DNA of 24,414 nucleotides from Rhodospirillum sp. UBA1311 (GTDB taxonomy: Bacteria > Pseudomonadota > Alphaproteobacteria > Rhodospirillales > Rhodospirillaceae), in contig DBTR01000105.1 of NCBI GenBank assembly GCA_002307145.1, positions 10,445 through 34,858 on the forward strand. The letters are read 5' to 3'. The position numbers were made by a program, and so were the translations under genes. Below the pieces are notes generated by a model. That model ran no database searches and was not told the origin of the DNA. It saw nothing but the letters and a program-made list of their open reading frames with translations. Of the stretch, positions 8,191 to 15,807 are shown piece by piece. How positions within the stretch are numbered: the first letter of the stretch is position 1; every line of letters begins with the position of its first letter.

Positions 8191-9448
8191 AAAGCACCTC
8201 CACCGGCGCGAGGCGTGCGATCGTGCGCGCCGGATACGCCGCCCCCGCCAACGCAACCACGATCGCCGCCACCGTCACCAACGGCACCGCGATCCACGGC
8301 ACCGGCACCGACTGGCCGAACACCATGGCGCTGATCCCCTGCGACAGCAGAGCGCCGAAACCGCAACCGAGCAGCCCGCCCGCCGCGCCGATCGCGGCGG
8401 CCTCGGAAAGAAACTGGGCGTTGATCTCGGCGAGGCTCGCGCCGAGCGCCTTCATCAGGCCGATTTCTCGCGCCCGCTCGACCACCGTCGCGGTCATCAG
8501 GGCGGAAACCCCCATGGCGGCGGAGAGAAAGGCGGCAAGGGTCACGACCGCCATCAACACCTGCATCTTGCCGATCACCGCACCCTCGCCCGCCGCCACC
8601 TGCCAGATCGGCCGCGCCGACGCGTTGACCACCGCTTCCTCGATCTGGTGGGCGATGGTCGAAACATAAGCGGTGCAATACCAGACGTCGTACTCGGCGG
8701 TGGTGAGGGCATCGGAGTTGTGCCGCGCACGCAGCGAAAGCTCGGTCTCGGGCACGGTGAGCGCGCTCACCTCGATGGCGCGCACCCGGCCCGGCACATT
8801 GGCGATGGCCTGCGCCAGGGCGAGCGGCCCGATGATCGCGGAGTCCTCGTCGCCGCCGGTTTCCAGCAGTCCGACCACCCGCACCGGGTGGGCGTCGAGA
8901 CTCAAGCTCGCACCGATGCCGAGGCCAAGTCGGCGCGCCAAGCTCTTGCCGAGCAGCACCTGATCCTCCGCATTCTCACCCGGCCATGCACCCTCCACCT
9001 GCCAATGGGCAGCGACGGTGCGGACTCCGGCGGCGAAGACGTCGCCATCCGGCATCGGCATGTCATGCTGGAACCAGGTCCCGATCAGGCGGGCCTTGCC
9101 CTTATCTCCAAGAGAAACCTGAACATCAAGAAACGGTGACAACCCAATGATATTATTGTGCCAAAATATGTCCTTGATCAACGGCAGATCAGCCTCCGCC
9201 AGAGTCTCGCGACCTTTCAGCGGGTTGAGGTCGAGACCGCCGACGGCGAGGGACAGGCTCTCGCCCTTGGGCACGACGCGGATGTTCGCGCCATAGGCCC
9301 GCATCTCCTGCGCCATCTTGTCGCCGACGCCGACCGAAAGGGTCGCCAACGCCATGCCGAGCGTCGCGGCCAACGCCACGGTGAGACCGGAGAGAATCTT
9401 GCGCCGCGCTCCCTGCAGAAACGATTGCCGGAGAAGTCGCCAGAACAT
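8177..9448 (-). CDS. ABC transporter permease, FtsX/MacB family (first subunit)
   Basis: This 423-residue FtsX/MacB-type permease has a first membrane helix at about residues 18-40 (ILSGLTVALAATLGMALATL), a periplasmic domain of some 230 residues, and three C-terminal helices. The family coupling motif VVERAREIGLMKALGAS is clear. The periplasmic part begins with KMAQEMRAYGANIRVVPKG, closely matching KMAEELRAYGANFVVGAPVG in the second permease, which shows they are paralogues. The start ATG has GGAGGG upstream and lies three bases after the stop of the DUF2318 gene. Orthologous pairs occur in P19-type iron clusters (Cj1661/Cj1662 in Campylobacter, from memory). Confidence 0.9.
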   Translation of the reverse strand: MFWRLLRQSFLQGARRKILSGLTVALAATLGMALATLSVGVGDKMAQEMRAYGANIRVVPKGESLSLAVGGLDLNPLKGRETLAEADLPLIKDIFWHNNIIGLSPFLDVQVSLGDKGKARLIGTWFQHDMPMPDGDVFAAGVRTVAAHWQVEGAWPGENAEDQVLLGKSLARRLGLGIGASLSLDAHPVRVVGLLETGGDEDSAIIGPLALAQAIANVPGRVRAIEVSALTVPETELSLRARHNSDALTTAEYDVWYCTAYVSTIAHQIEEAVVNASARPIWQVAAGEGAVIGKMQVLMAVVTLAAFLSAAMGVSALMTATVVERAREIGLMKALGASLAEINAQFLSEAAAIGAAGGLLGCGFGALLSQGISAMVFGQSVPVPWIAVPLVTVAAIVVALAGAAYPARTIARLAPVEVLYGRK

Positions 9449-9451
9449 GCT

Positions 9452-10897
9452 TCAACCCTCCTTCGCCACGTGCCCCTGCACCCGCCACAAACGGCTGACG
9501 GTGTCGGCGGCATAGGTTTCGGGCGACGCACGGAAGGCGTCGTAGTTCGCCTGGGATTCGAAGAAGAAGGTCCGGCCCCGGAATTCGTACTGGTACGGCG
9601 CCTTGGTGTTGAGGAGCTTCGCACCGCTCACCGGGTCGGCGACGGCGATCTCGACCACCTCGGAGAAGTATTTCGCTCCGCGTTCCAGGGCGTTCGCGGC
9701 GATCACCACGGCGTCGCCGTCGACTTCGTGGTCGAGCGGCACAGGATTGCAGCCCCCCGGCTTGCCGATGGATGGACGGAACAGGTGAACGTTGCAGGAT
9801 ATGCAGATGATTTCGTTACCTTCCTGGATGTAACCCTTGTCGCCGCAGATCATGCAGGTGTCGAACACCACGCCCAGGCGCACGTGCTCGGCATCGTAGC
9901 GGTTGATCAGGAAGAAGCGCACCCGATGGCCGTCGGAGGCGATGAAATCGAAGCGGTGAAGATTGCCATCCGCCACCGATGCGACGCCGATGCGGATATT
10001 CCCCGCATCGTCAGGCGCAACCCGGGTCGCTTCGGAGAGGGTCGGCGGGCGCGAGGCGTAGACATCCTGGTAGGTCAGCCCGACTGCGAGCATGGCGACG
10101 CAGGCAAGGCCGAGGTTGCGCCAGCGCCGTGCGCCGCGCCGATGTGCTGCAAGCAGGCGCAGGCCGATCTCGGGGGAAACCCGTCCGACCGGCGGCGCGG
10201 ATGCACTGCGCCGGACGAACGCCGCGATTGCAAGCCCCGCCCCCGCCAGCATCAGCGCATAAACCACGCCGGGCGCGGCGGCGGTTGCCCAGGCAACGAG
10301 GCGAACACGCAGGGTGGTGACTTCGAGCCAATCGCGCTGCAGCGCCGCCAGCATCAGCTCACCGCACCACAACACCGCGAGCACGGCAAGGACCGCGAAC
10401 AGCACCCCGTCGGCAAGCCTGTGGACGCGGTACGCGGCGTGGGCCAGCGCGACCCCCGCGAGCAGCACCACAACAAGCCCGAGCCCTACTCCAGCGGCGT
10501 TGACGATCGCCTCGGTATTGAGGACGCCGGTAGCGGTGAAACTGCGCTCCGAGGCAAGTTCCATCGCCTGGAAGCCGGAGAGCGCGGAAACCGCGAGACC
10601 GAGAAGCGCTGCCACGACGCGCCCCGTGGCGCTCCGCGCGAGGGGAGCGGAAACCAGGGAAAGGGCGAGGACGGTGAAGAACAGAGCGGCGAGCCGCAGC
10701 GCCACGGCAAGCTCGGACACCGCATGGCGGGCAAATGCCGCCTCGTGCCCGACCGCCCCGGCGAGGACGGCACCGAGCGCGCCACAGACGACCAGGCGTG
10801 CGGCGCGGCGCGGCGCGGCGATGCGCGACGCCAGCAACGCCACAACGCAAGCGGCGGGGAACACGCCCCGCGCCACGATCGCGAGATAGAGGATCAT
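9452..10897 (-). CDS. DUF2318 iron-cluster membrane protein with C-terminal YHS-like segment
   Basis: The 481-residue protein has an N-terminal membrane domain of about eight hydrophobic helices (residues 1-230, another near 262-278), then a periplasmic DUF2318 domain. The DUF2318 hallmark is complete: VFDTCMICGDKGYIQEGN with C348 and C351, ICISC with C365 and C368, and GKPGGCNPVPL with C383. The tail (about 420-463, DPVSG ... YEFRGRTFFFES ... ASPETY) looks like a YHS metal-binding domain in which the usual cysteine of the opening motif is serine. DUF2318 proteins (FtrD type; Cj1660) accompany FTR1/P19 systems and are proposed to bind metal or carry electrons. It sits between P19 and the FtsX-type permeases in one operon, following a 14-bp stem-loop. 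The ATG at 10897 has only a modest GGGG site. Confidence 0.88.
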   Translation of the reverse strand: MILYLAIVARGVFPAACVVALLASRIAAPRRAARLVVCGALGAVLAGAVGHEAAFARHAVSELAVALRLAALFFTVLALSLVSAPLARSATGRVVAALLGLAVSALSGFQAMELASERSFTATGVLNTEAIVNAAGVGLGLVVVLLAGVALAHAAYRVHRLADGVLFAVLAVLAVLWCGELMLAALQRDWLEVTTLRVRLVAWATAAAPGVVYALMLAGAGLAIAAFVRRSASAPPVGRVSPEIGLRLLAAHRRGARRWRNLGLACVAMLAVGLTYQDVYASRPPTLSEATRVAPDDAGNIRIGVASVADGNLHRFDFIASDGHRVRFFLINRYDAEHVRLGVVFDTCMICGDKGYIQEGNEIICISCNVHLFRPSIGKPGGCNPVPLDHEVDGDAVVIAANALERGAKYFSEVVEIAVADPVSGAKLLNTKAPYQYEFRGRTFFFESQANYDAFRASPETYAADTVSRLWRVQGHVAKEG

Positions 10898-10936
10898 CGC
10901 CCCGGCCCCGCTGTCATTGAAAATTCTTTTTCAGCA

Positions 10937-10966
10937 GGAGCGCGGACGCCTGGGCGTCCGCGCTCC
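10937..10966 (-). terminator. Perfect GC-rich stem-loop between P19 and DUF2318 genes
   Basis: Arms GGAGCGCGGACGC (10937-10949) and its exact complement (10954-10966) enclose a 4-nt loop; A10936-T10967 adds a fourteenth pair. It lies 12 bases after the P19 stop. In the transcribed (minus) direction the hairpin is followed by an A-rich, not U-rich, stretch, so it is not a standard intrinsic terminator. It more likely stabilises the 3' end of a P19 message, or attenuates transcription, giving more P19 than the membrane proteins downstream. Confidence 0.6.
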
Positions 10967-10978
10967 TCACCTATTGCA

Positions 10979-11512
10979 TCACTTCTTGATCGGAACGTAC
11001 TTGAATTCATACGCAACTTCGAACGGCTGGAACCACTGGCCAACACCCGACGCCTTGTCGGTGTGGCGACCGAAACCCTGCTTCGACGGCGGGTCGATGT
11101 GGTAGGACAGCTTATAGTTGCCGGCACCCGGCATCTTGATGTTGGAGCCGTAATGCGGCCCGTCGACGGCGACCATCGGCATCAGGTTGCCGGTCAGCAC
11201 CTTGCCGGTGTCGACGTTTTCGAGGCGGTAGGCGATGGTGAGATAGGGTACCCACTCGCCGGCGCCGAAGCCGTTCGGGTTCTCTTCCGCCGCGTGGATA
11301 TCGGCTTCGAGGTGGATGTCGGCCTGCGAGGCCGGCAGGTCGATGCCGCGCGGGTCCATGTCGATCGGCGCGAGGTAGACCGCCGCGACTTCGAGGTTGG
11401 CCATGCTCTGGGCTTCGCCGATCGGATATTCCTTGAACTCGTCGGCGGCGAAGGCAGCAGTGGCGAACGCGGTGGACAGGAGCGCGGTCAGTGCGAGAGT
11501 GGACTTCATCAT
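10979..11512 (-). CDS. P19/FetP-type periplasmic iron-binding protein
   Basis: The 177-residue product has a cleavable signal peptide (MMKSTLALTALLSTAFATAA, likely cut after the AFA near 23) and a mature immunoglobulin-like P19 (Tp34) domain. P19 proteins are periplasmic dimers that bind copper and iron through His, Met and acidic residues; candidate ligands here are H67, E69, D71, H73, M111, M113, H120 and H138, in the conserved blocks ADIHLEADIHA, GNLMPMVAVDGPHYG and GNYKLSYHIDPP. It follows the FTR1 permease gene by 83 nt, as in fetMP and Cj1658-Cj1659, and would hand iron to it. AGGAGA precedes the start; either of two adjacent ATG codons could be used. Confidence 0.93.
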   Translation of the reverse strand: MMKSTLALTALLSTAFATAAFAADEFKEYPIGEAQSMANLEVAAVYLAPIDMDPRGIDLPASQADIHLEADIHAAEENPNGFGAGEWVPYLTIAYRLENVDTGKVLTGNLMPMVAVDGPHYGSNIKMPGAGNYKLSYHIDPPSKQGFGRHTDKASGVGQWFQPFEVAYEFKYVPIKK

Positions 11513-11553
11513 TGTCTCCTCGTGGTCGGTGATTTTTTTAAAACCAATTGCCT

Positions 11554-11584
11554 GCCGGGGGACGTTCAGCCTCCCCTCCCCGGC
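11554..11584 (-). repeat. Imperfect stem-loop in the FTR1-P19 gap
   Basis: GCCGGGG (11554-11560) can pair with CCCCGGC (11578-11584) across a 17-base loop. Read on the minus strand it lies 11 bases past the FTR1 stop, and an A/T-rich stretch (11533-11544) follows after a gap. It may damp transcription between FTR1 and P19, but the loop is large and the U-run is displaced, so the call is weak. Confidence 0.3.
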
Positions 11585-11595
11585 TCAAGGGAACC

Positions 11596-13536
11596 TCATT
11601 CCGCCGACCGCGCCCGCGCGGCAGCGGCGCGGCGCGCCAACACCATCCAGCCGAAGATCGCGGCGGCGATCAGCGCAAGCTGAGGAACTGCGGTCTGCCA
11701 ATAGGGAAAGATTCCAAGCGGCGTAAATTCGGGCAGCCAAGGCACCAACTGCGGTTGGATGATCTTGCCCTCGACCAGCTCCATCACGCCCTTGCCGGCA
11801 AAGACGAAGGCCATCAGGTAGAGCAGGCCGCCGGTGATCATGAAGAATGGCCGCAGCGCCAGCTTCATCGCACCGAAGCGCATCGCAAGGTAGATCGCGC
11901 CCAGGCCGACGCAACCTGCGCCGAACCCGGCTGCGGCGGCGAAGCCGCCTTGCGCGTCCGCGCCGGTGAGCAGTGCCTGGTAGAACAGCACCGTCTCCGC
12001 CCCTTCGCGATAGACCGCGAGGAAGCTCGCGAACCACAGCGCCTTCAACGACCCATGGGTAAGGGAATCCCCGACCTTGTCGCGGATATAGGCCATCCAT
12101 TGCTCGGCCTCGGCCTTCGACACCAGCCAGTAGCTCATCGAGAACAGCACCACGGCGGCGAGAAGCATCGTCGCGCCTTCCAGCACTTCCTGGCTCGCGG
12201 CGGAGGCGTTGAACACCAGCTTGACCGCGACGGCGGTGACGACGCTCGCGGCGAGCGCCACCAGCACCGAGTTGCGGATCACGCCGATCTTGCCGGAGTG
12301 GCCGGTCTTGGCGAGGTAGGCGATGATCGCGGCGACGATCAGCATCGCCTCGACGCCCTCGCGGAGGATGATCATCATCGCGTAGATGAACATCGCCACC
12401 GGGGACTCGCCGCCGCCGCCGAGCAGCTTGGCGGCGCGGTCGAGATCCTCGGCCATCGCGGTCCGCGCGGCGGCCAGCTCGCCTGCCGGACGGCCTGCGG
12501 TGATCATCGCGGCGATCTTGCTGAAGTGAGCTTCGAGCGTGGTCTTGAAGCCCGAGTCCCGCGCGCCGACGCGGTTTTCCATGCCGCTCGCCTCGAACAG
12601 GTCGAAGTAGGCGTCCTGCACTCGCGCGACTGCGGCCTGCGCCTTGCCGGTGACCGCCTCGGCGGTGGCGGCGTCGATCTCGGCCATCACGTCGGCCGCG
12701 ACCTTGGCCCAATCGGTGCCGTCGGGTTGCGCGGCGGCTTCCGCCTGGGCGGCGTCGGCGGCGGCGCCGATCAGCGGCAAGCCGGGAAGGATTTCGCGGA
12801 GTTCGTCGGCCAGCACCACGCCGGAGGCAGCGACCTTGGACGGCTTGTCGCCGTCCCGCACCAGCCCGAGGACGCGACCGAACTCGGCGTTGAACTCGGC
12901 ATCGCGGCGCTGCGAAACGTTGCGGCGCACGGCGGTTTCGAGGAGGGAATTCTTGTAGCCGGTGAACTGGGCGTGGGTAATCCGGTCGCGCGCGGCGGCG
13001 GCATCGCCGTTCATATAGGCGTCGGCCCCAGCGCGAAGATCGGCGGCGATCCCCTCCACCACCTGCGCCCAGTGCGGCTGGACCGCCTTCGGCGCGTCGG
13101 GCAGCGGATTGGGCTCGGCGGTGGCGGTCTCTTCAGCGCGGATGACGAAGCCTTTTTCCAACTCCGGCACCAGGGCGTCGAGGCTGGCGACGTGGGCTTC
13201 GATCCGGGTGCGCACGGTTTCAACCGGCACGCCGTCCTTGATCAGCTTGCGGATCTTGCCGAATTCGGCCTCCAGCTCGAAGCTGCGCTTGGCCGAGACG
13301 TTGACCCGGATCGGGCCTTCGAGGTTCTCGAAGATTTCGAAATAGGACTTCTGGACTTTCGCTCGCGCCGCTTCCGGCTGGCCTGCGGCGTAATCCTCGG
13401 CGGCGGCCTGGAGCAACGTGTCGATCCGGTCGACGAGACCGCGATAATCCGGCGCGGCGAATGCGGCGCCCGACCAAAGCAGTGCAACGCCCACCACGGC
13501 CGCGAAGGTCCAGCGGCGCAAACCGTATACGAACAT
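11596..13536 (-). CDS. FTR1-family iron permease with long periplasmic domain (FetM type)
   Basis: The 646-residue inner-membrane protein has a signal peptide (cut near residue 27), a periplasmic helical region to about 375, and an FTR1 permease domain of about seven helices. Two REXXE iron motifs are intact: R392-E-G-V-E396 (LREGVEAMLI) and R510-E-G-A-E514 (YREGAETVLFYQ). The periplasmic part has three related repeats (about 59-99, 184-227 and 304-345), each a Y/F-x-x-F/Y helix followed by E-x-x-F-x-K/R-I/V. This layout matches FetM and Cj1658 rather than short EfeU. It heads the iron operon and has its own promoter with a Fur-like palindrome. No haem peroxidase (EfeB) or cupredoxin-type EfeO is present; P19 takes that place. 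It imports iron using P19 as partner. Confidence 0.93.
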   Translation of the reverse strand: MFVYGLRRWTFAAVVGVALLWSGAAFAAPDYRGLVDRIDTLLQAAAEDYAAGQPEAARAKVQKSYFEIFENLEGPIRVNVSAKRSFELEAEFGKIRKLIKDGVPVETVRTRIEAHVASLDALVPELEKGFVIRAEETATAEPNPLPDAPKAVQPHWAQVVEGIAADLRAGADAYMNGDAAAARDRITHAQFTGYKNSLLETAVRRNVSQRRDAEFNAEFGRVLGLVRDGDKPSKVAASGVVLADELREILPGLPLIGAAADAAQAEAAAQPDGTDWAKVAADVMAEIDAATAEAVTGKAQAAVARVQDAYFDLFEASGMENRVGARDSGFKTTLEAHFSKIAAMITAGRPAGELAAARTAMAEDLDRAAKLLGGGGESPVAMFIYAMMIILREGVEAMLIVAAIIAYLAKTGHSGKIGVIRNSVLVALAASVVTAVAVKLVFNASAASQEVLEGATMLLAAVVLFSMSYWLVSKAEAEQWMAYIRDKVGDSLTHGSLKALWFASFLAVYREGAETVLFYQALLTGADAQGGFAAAAGFGAGCVGLGAIYLAMRFGAMKLALRPFFMITGGLLYLMAFVFAGKGVMELVEGKIIQPQLVPWLPEFTPLGIFPYWQTAVPQLALIAAAIFGWMVLARRAAAARARSAE

Positions 13537-13555
13537 GTCGTGGTTCCCAAAACCT

Positions 13556-13570
13556 GGACCGATATGGTCC
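13556..13570 (-). repeat. 15-bp dyad in the iron operon leader
   Basis: GGACC-GATAT-GGTCC forms a 5-bp inverted repeat around five bases, within the expected leader of the FTR1 transcript (between the -10 box and the start codon). It could be a small RNA stem or a second protein site. The arms are too short to decide. Confidence 0.3.
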
Positions 13571-13583
13571 TAATTCGTCTGTC

Positions 13584-13616
13584 TGCGAATAATACTGCGA
13601 GTCATTCGCAGGTCAA
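13584..13616 (-). promoter_or_regulatory. Promoter of the iron operon with embedded Fur-like operator
   Basis: On the minus strand a -35 box TTGACC (13616-13611) and a -10 box TATTAT (13594-13589) are separated by exactly 16 bases. The spacer (13595-13610) is almost wholly a 7-1-7 palindrome: TGCGAAT-G-ACTCGCA, one mismatch from perfect symmetry, flanked by a further C-G pair. A third copy of the half-site (TGCGAAT on the plus strand, 13584-13590) overlaps the -10 box. Fur-family boxes have this 7-1-7 form (TGANAATNATTNTCA), so iron-dependent repression is the natural reading. The predicted start site is near 13582, about 46 bases before the FTR1 ATG. Another iron regulator of the Fur superfamily (Irr) is possible. 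Confidence 0.72.
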
Positions 13617-13677
13617 GACCGAATCAACATCGGCCGAAGACAAATTATCGTTTAGAACCAATGTAAAGACTGAAAAT

Positions 13678-14490
13678 TCAGTTCTTCGTCCAGGGCTTGT
13701 CCCATGGATCGGTGCCCGCGTCGGGCACGCCGCCGCGCTTTTTGCTGCGTTGCGAAGGAAGTGTAATCGGACTGATTTCGAAGGCTTCGGTGCGCGCCGG
13801 ATGGAACAATTGGACGCCGCGTCGCCGCAACACGAAGATCAGCCCCGCCCCCGCCAGGAACCCGCCGACATGAGCGAAGTAGGCGACGCCGCCCTGGGTG
13901 CCGGGTGGAGTCTGGAGGCCGCTGATCGTCTGCATCAGGAACCAGCCGACCAGGATCGCCGCCGCCGGAATCGTGACGATGCGGAAGAACACGATCACCA
14001 CCACCAGGGTGCGGACGTTGGCCTTGGGATAGAGCAACGCATAGGCCCCGAGGACGCCCGCGATCGCGCCCGAAGCGCCGACCATCGGCACCGCCGAGTG
14101 GATGTCGAGGACCGCCTGGAACAGCGCCGCCGCATAACCGCACAGCACATAGAACGCCAGGTAGCGGATCCGCCCCATCGCATCCTCGACATTGTTGCCG
14201 AAGTTCCAGAGGAACAGCATATTGCCGCCGAGGTGGAGCAACCCGCCGTGCATGAACATCGAGGTGAGCGGCGACGCCCAGGTCGGGATCACCTTGTACT
14301 GCGGCGGCAATTCGCCGCCGCCGAGAACGAGTTCGGGCACCATCCCGTATTGCAACGCGACGAGGCGCGACTGGCCGTCGTTGAGGCCGGACTGCCAGAA
14401 GAAGACGATGCAGCAGAGGCCGATCAGCAGCCAGGTGACGTAGGCCGGGCCACGCCCGGGATTGTCGTCGTACAGCGGCAGGAAAAACAT
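13678..14490 (-). CDS. Rhomboid-family intramembrane serine protease
   Basis: The 270-residue protein has about six membrane helices and the rhomboid signature. Catalytic serine is in GASG (S140) and the partner histidine H207 in YFAHVGGFLAG; HGGLLHLGGNMLFLW (81-95) supplies the oxyanion-side H86 and N90. The loop after helix 1 is long and the polar C-terminal tail (about 225-270) is cytosolic. Rhomboids cut transmembrane segments of membrane proteins; the substrate is unknown. The ATG is preceded by GGAGG with 9-nt spacing. It lies upstream of, and in the same direction as, the iron operon, whose promoter begins only about 60 bases past the rhomboid stop, with no clear terminator between, so some read-through is possible. 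Confidence 0.92.
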   Translation of the reverse strand: MFFLPLYDDNPGRGPAYVTWLLIGLCCIVFFWQSGLNDGQSRLVALQYGMVPELVLGGGELPPQYKVIPTWASPLTSMFMHGGLLHLGGNMLFLWNFGNNVEDAMGRIRYLAFYVLCGYAAALFQAVLDIHSAVPMVGASGAIAGVLGAYALLYPKANVRTLVVVIVFFRIVTIPAAAILVGWFLMQTISGLQTPPGTQGGVAYFAHVGGFLAGAGLIFVLRRRGVQLFHPARTEAFEISPITLPSQRSKKRGGVPDAGTDPWDKPWTKN

Positions 14491-14551
14491 CGCGCGCCAC
14501 CTCCTCCGTCGCCGCTGTCGGGGGTCCGCGCCGGGAAGCGCAGAGTTAAGT

Positions 14552-14580
14552 CAGCGCCCCACCGCGACAGTGGGGCGCTG
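14552..14580 (-). terminator. Stem-loop between nemA and the rhomboid gene
   Basis: CAGCGCCCCAC (14552-14562) and its exact complement (14570-14580) form an 11-bp stem with a 7-base loop, 45 bases past the nemA stop. Neither side shows a good T-run, so it may be a factor-assisted terminator or mRNA-end structure rather than a canonical intrinsic terminator. Confidence 0.5.
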
Positions 14581-14624
14581 CAAGAATCTATACATGCCAT
14601 CGCGATGGCGCGGACACAACCGGT

Positions 14625-15683
14625 TCAGGCGTGGACGAGCGCCGGATAGTCGATATAGCCCTTCGAAGCACCGCCGTAGAAAGTCTCGACGTCGGGTGCG
14701 TTGAGCGGCGCATCCTCGGCGAAACGCCGCACCAGGTCGGGGTTGGCAATATAGAGCTTGCCGAACGACACCGCATCGGCCTCGCCTTTGTCGAGCAGCG
14801 CCTGCGCCGTCGCCTTGTCGAGTTCCTGGTTGGCGATGAAGACGCCGCCGAAGATCCGCTTCAGTTCCGGACCGATGCGGCCGGGCCCCTGGGACTCGCG
14901 GGCGAAGATGAAGGCGATGCCGCGCTTCTTCATCTGCTCGGCGACGTAGCCGAAGGTCGCGAGCGGGTTGGAATCGCCCATGTCATGGGAATCGCCGCGC
15001 GGCGCGATGTGGAGGCCGACGCGATCCGCACCCCAGACGCCGATGGCCGCATCCACCGCTTCGAGCATCAGCCGCGCGCGATTCTCGACCGGACCGCCAT
15101 AGGCATCGGTGCGATGGTTGGTCTTGTCCTGGAGGAACTGGTCGAGAAGATAGCCGTTCGCGCCATGAATCTCGACGCCATCGAAACCCGCCGCCTTGGC
15201 GTTTTCCGCACCCTTGCGGTAGGCCGCGACGATGCCGGGAATTTCGCCGAGATCAAGGGCGCGCGGCGTGACGAAGGCCTTCATCGGTCGCACCAGGCTG
15301 ACGTGCCCGGCGGCGGCGATCGCCGACGGCGCGACCGGTTGCTTGCCGTCGAGGAACATCGGGTCGGAAATCCGGCCGACATGCCAAAGCTGGAGGAAGA
15401 TCCGCCCACCTTTGGCATGGACCGCATCGGTGACCAGCTTCCACCCGGCGACCTGCGCCTCGGACCAGATGCCGGGCGTGGCGGCATAGCCGATGCCCAT
15501 CGGGTCGACCGACGTGGCCTCGCTCAGGATCAGGCCGGCGGTGGCGCGCTGCGCGTAGTATTCGGCCATCATCGCGTTGGGAATGCGGACATCGCCCGCA
15601 CGGGCGCGGGTGAGCGGCGCCATGATCAGGCGATTGGGGAGGGTCAGCGCCCCCACCTGCAACGGATCGAACAAACTCGGCAT
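14625..15683 (-). CDS. nemA: Old Yellow Enzyme family ene-reductase (NemA-like)
   Basis: This 352-residue FMN enzyme reduces activated C=C bonds (N-ethylmaleimide, quinone-like and nitro compounds) with NAD(P)H. The TIM barrel begins LFDPLQVGALTLPNRLIMAP and has NAMMAEYYAQRATAGLILSE, the substrate-binding pair H173 and N176 in EIHGANGYLLDQFL (a His/Asn pair as in many OYEs), and NHRTDAYGGPVENRARL. Length fits the family (about 360). A GAGGG site lies nine bases before the ATG. It follows lrgB by 124 nt in the same direction; no NemR-type repressor is adjacent. A 7-bp inverted repeat (TGCGGCA/TGCCGCA, 15752-15778) lies upstream. Physiological role is probably electrophile detoxification; the natural substrate is not evident. 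Confidence 0.92.
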   Translation of the reverse strand: MPSLFDPLQVGALTLPNRLIMAPLTRARAGDVRIPNAMMAEYYAQRATAGLILSEATSVDPMGIGYAATPGIWSEAQVAGWKLVTDAVHAKGGRIFLQLWHVGRISDPMFLDGKQPVAPSAIAAAGHVSLVRPMKAFVTPRALDLGEIPGIVAAYRKGAENAKAAGFDGVEIHGANGYLLDQFLQDKTNHRTDAYGGPVENRARLMLEAVDAAIGVWGADRVGLHIAPRGDSHDMGDSNPLATFGYVAEQMKKRGIAFIFARESQGPGRIGPELKRIFGGVFIANQELDKATAQALLDKGEADAVSFGKLYIANPDLVRRFAEDAPLNAPDVETFYGGASKGYIDYPALVHA

Positions 15684-15751
15684 GATGTGAAACCCTCTCG
15701 GTTACAATTTAGCGCGCGAAGCGCGGCGTTGGATGAGCATGTGAGACGCGA

Positions 15752-15778
15752 TGCGGCATTTGTCGAGACTCTGCCGCA
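15752..15778. repeat. Inverted repeat upstream of nemA
   Basis: TGCGGCA (15752-15758) and TGCCGCA (15772-15778) are exact inverted arms around 13 bases, in the 124-nt gap between lrgB and nemA. It could be an operator for nemA or an RNA stem after lrgB. No T-run accompanies it. Confidence 0.3.
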
Positions 15779-15807
15779 ATGAAATCGAACCGGATGTGAA
15801 CTGCTTA

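Noticed and set aside
8191..8256. Extension of the second FtsX-type permease to 8256
   Set aside because: The extra residues are Arg-rich and lie inside the upstream permease; a strong GGAGG site sets the start at 8190.
9158..11683. An 841-codon plus-strand frame opposite the DUF2318 and P19 genes
   Set aside because: Same compositional shadow; no ribosome site or recognisable domain, and the opposite strand explains the region.
11548..14649. A 1033-codon open frame on the plus strand, antisense to the iron permease and rhomboid genes
   Set aside because: Its translation is Arg/His/Gly/Glu-rich low-complexity with no family motifs, whereas the minus-strand frames encode clear FTR1 and rhomboid proteins. 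Long antisense frames are expected in GC-rich DNA.
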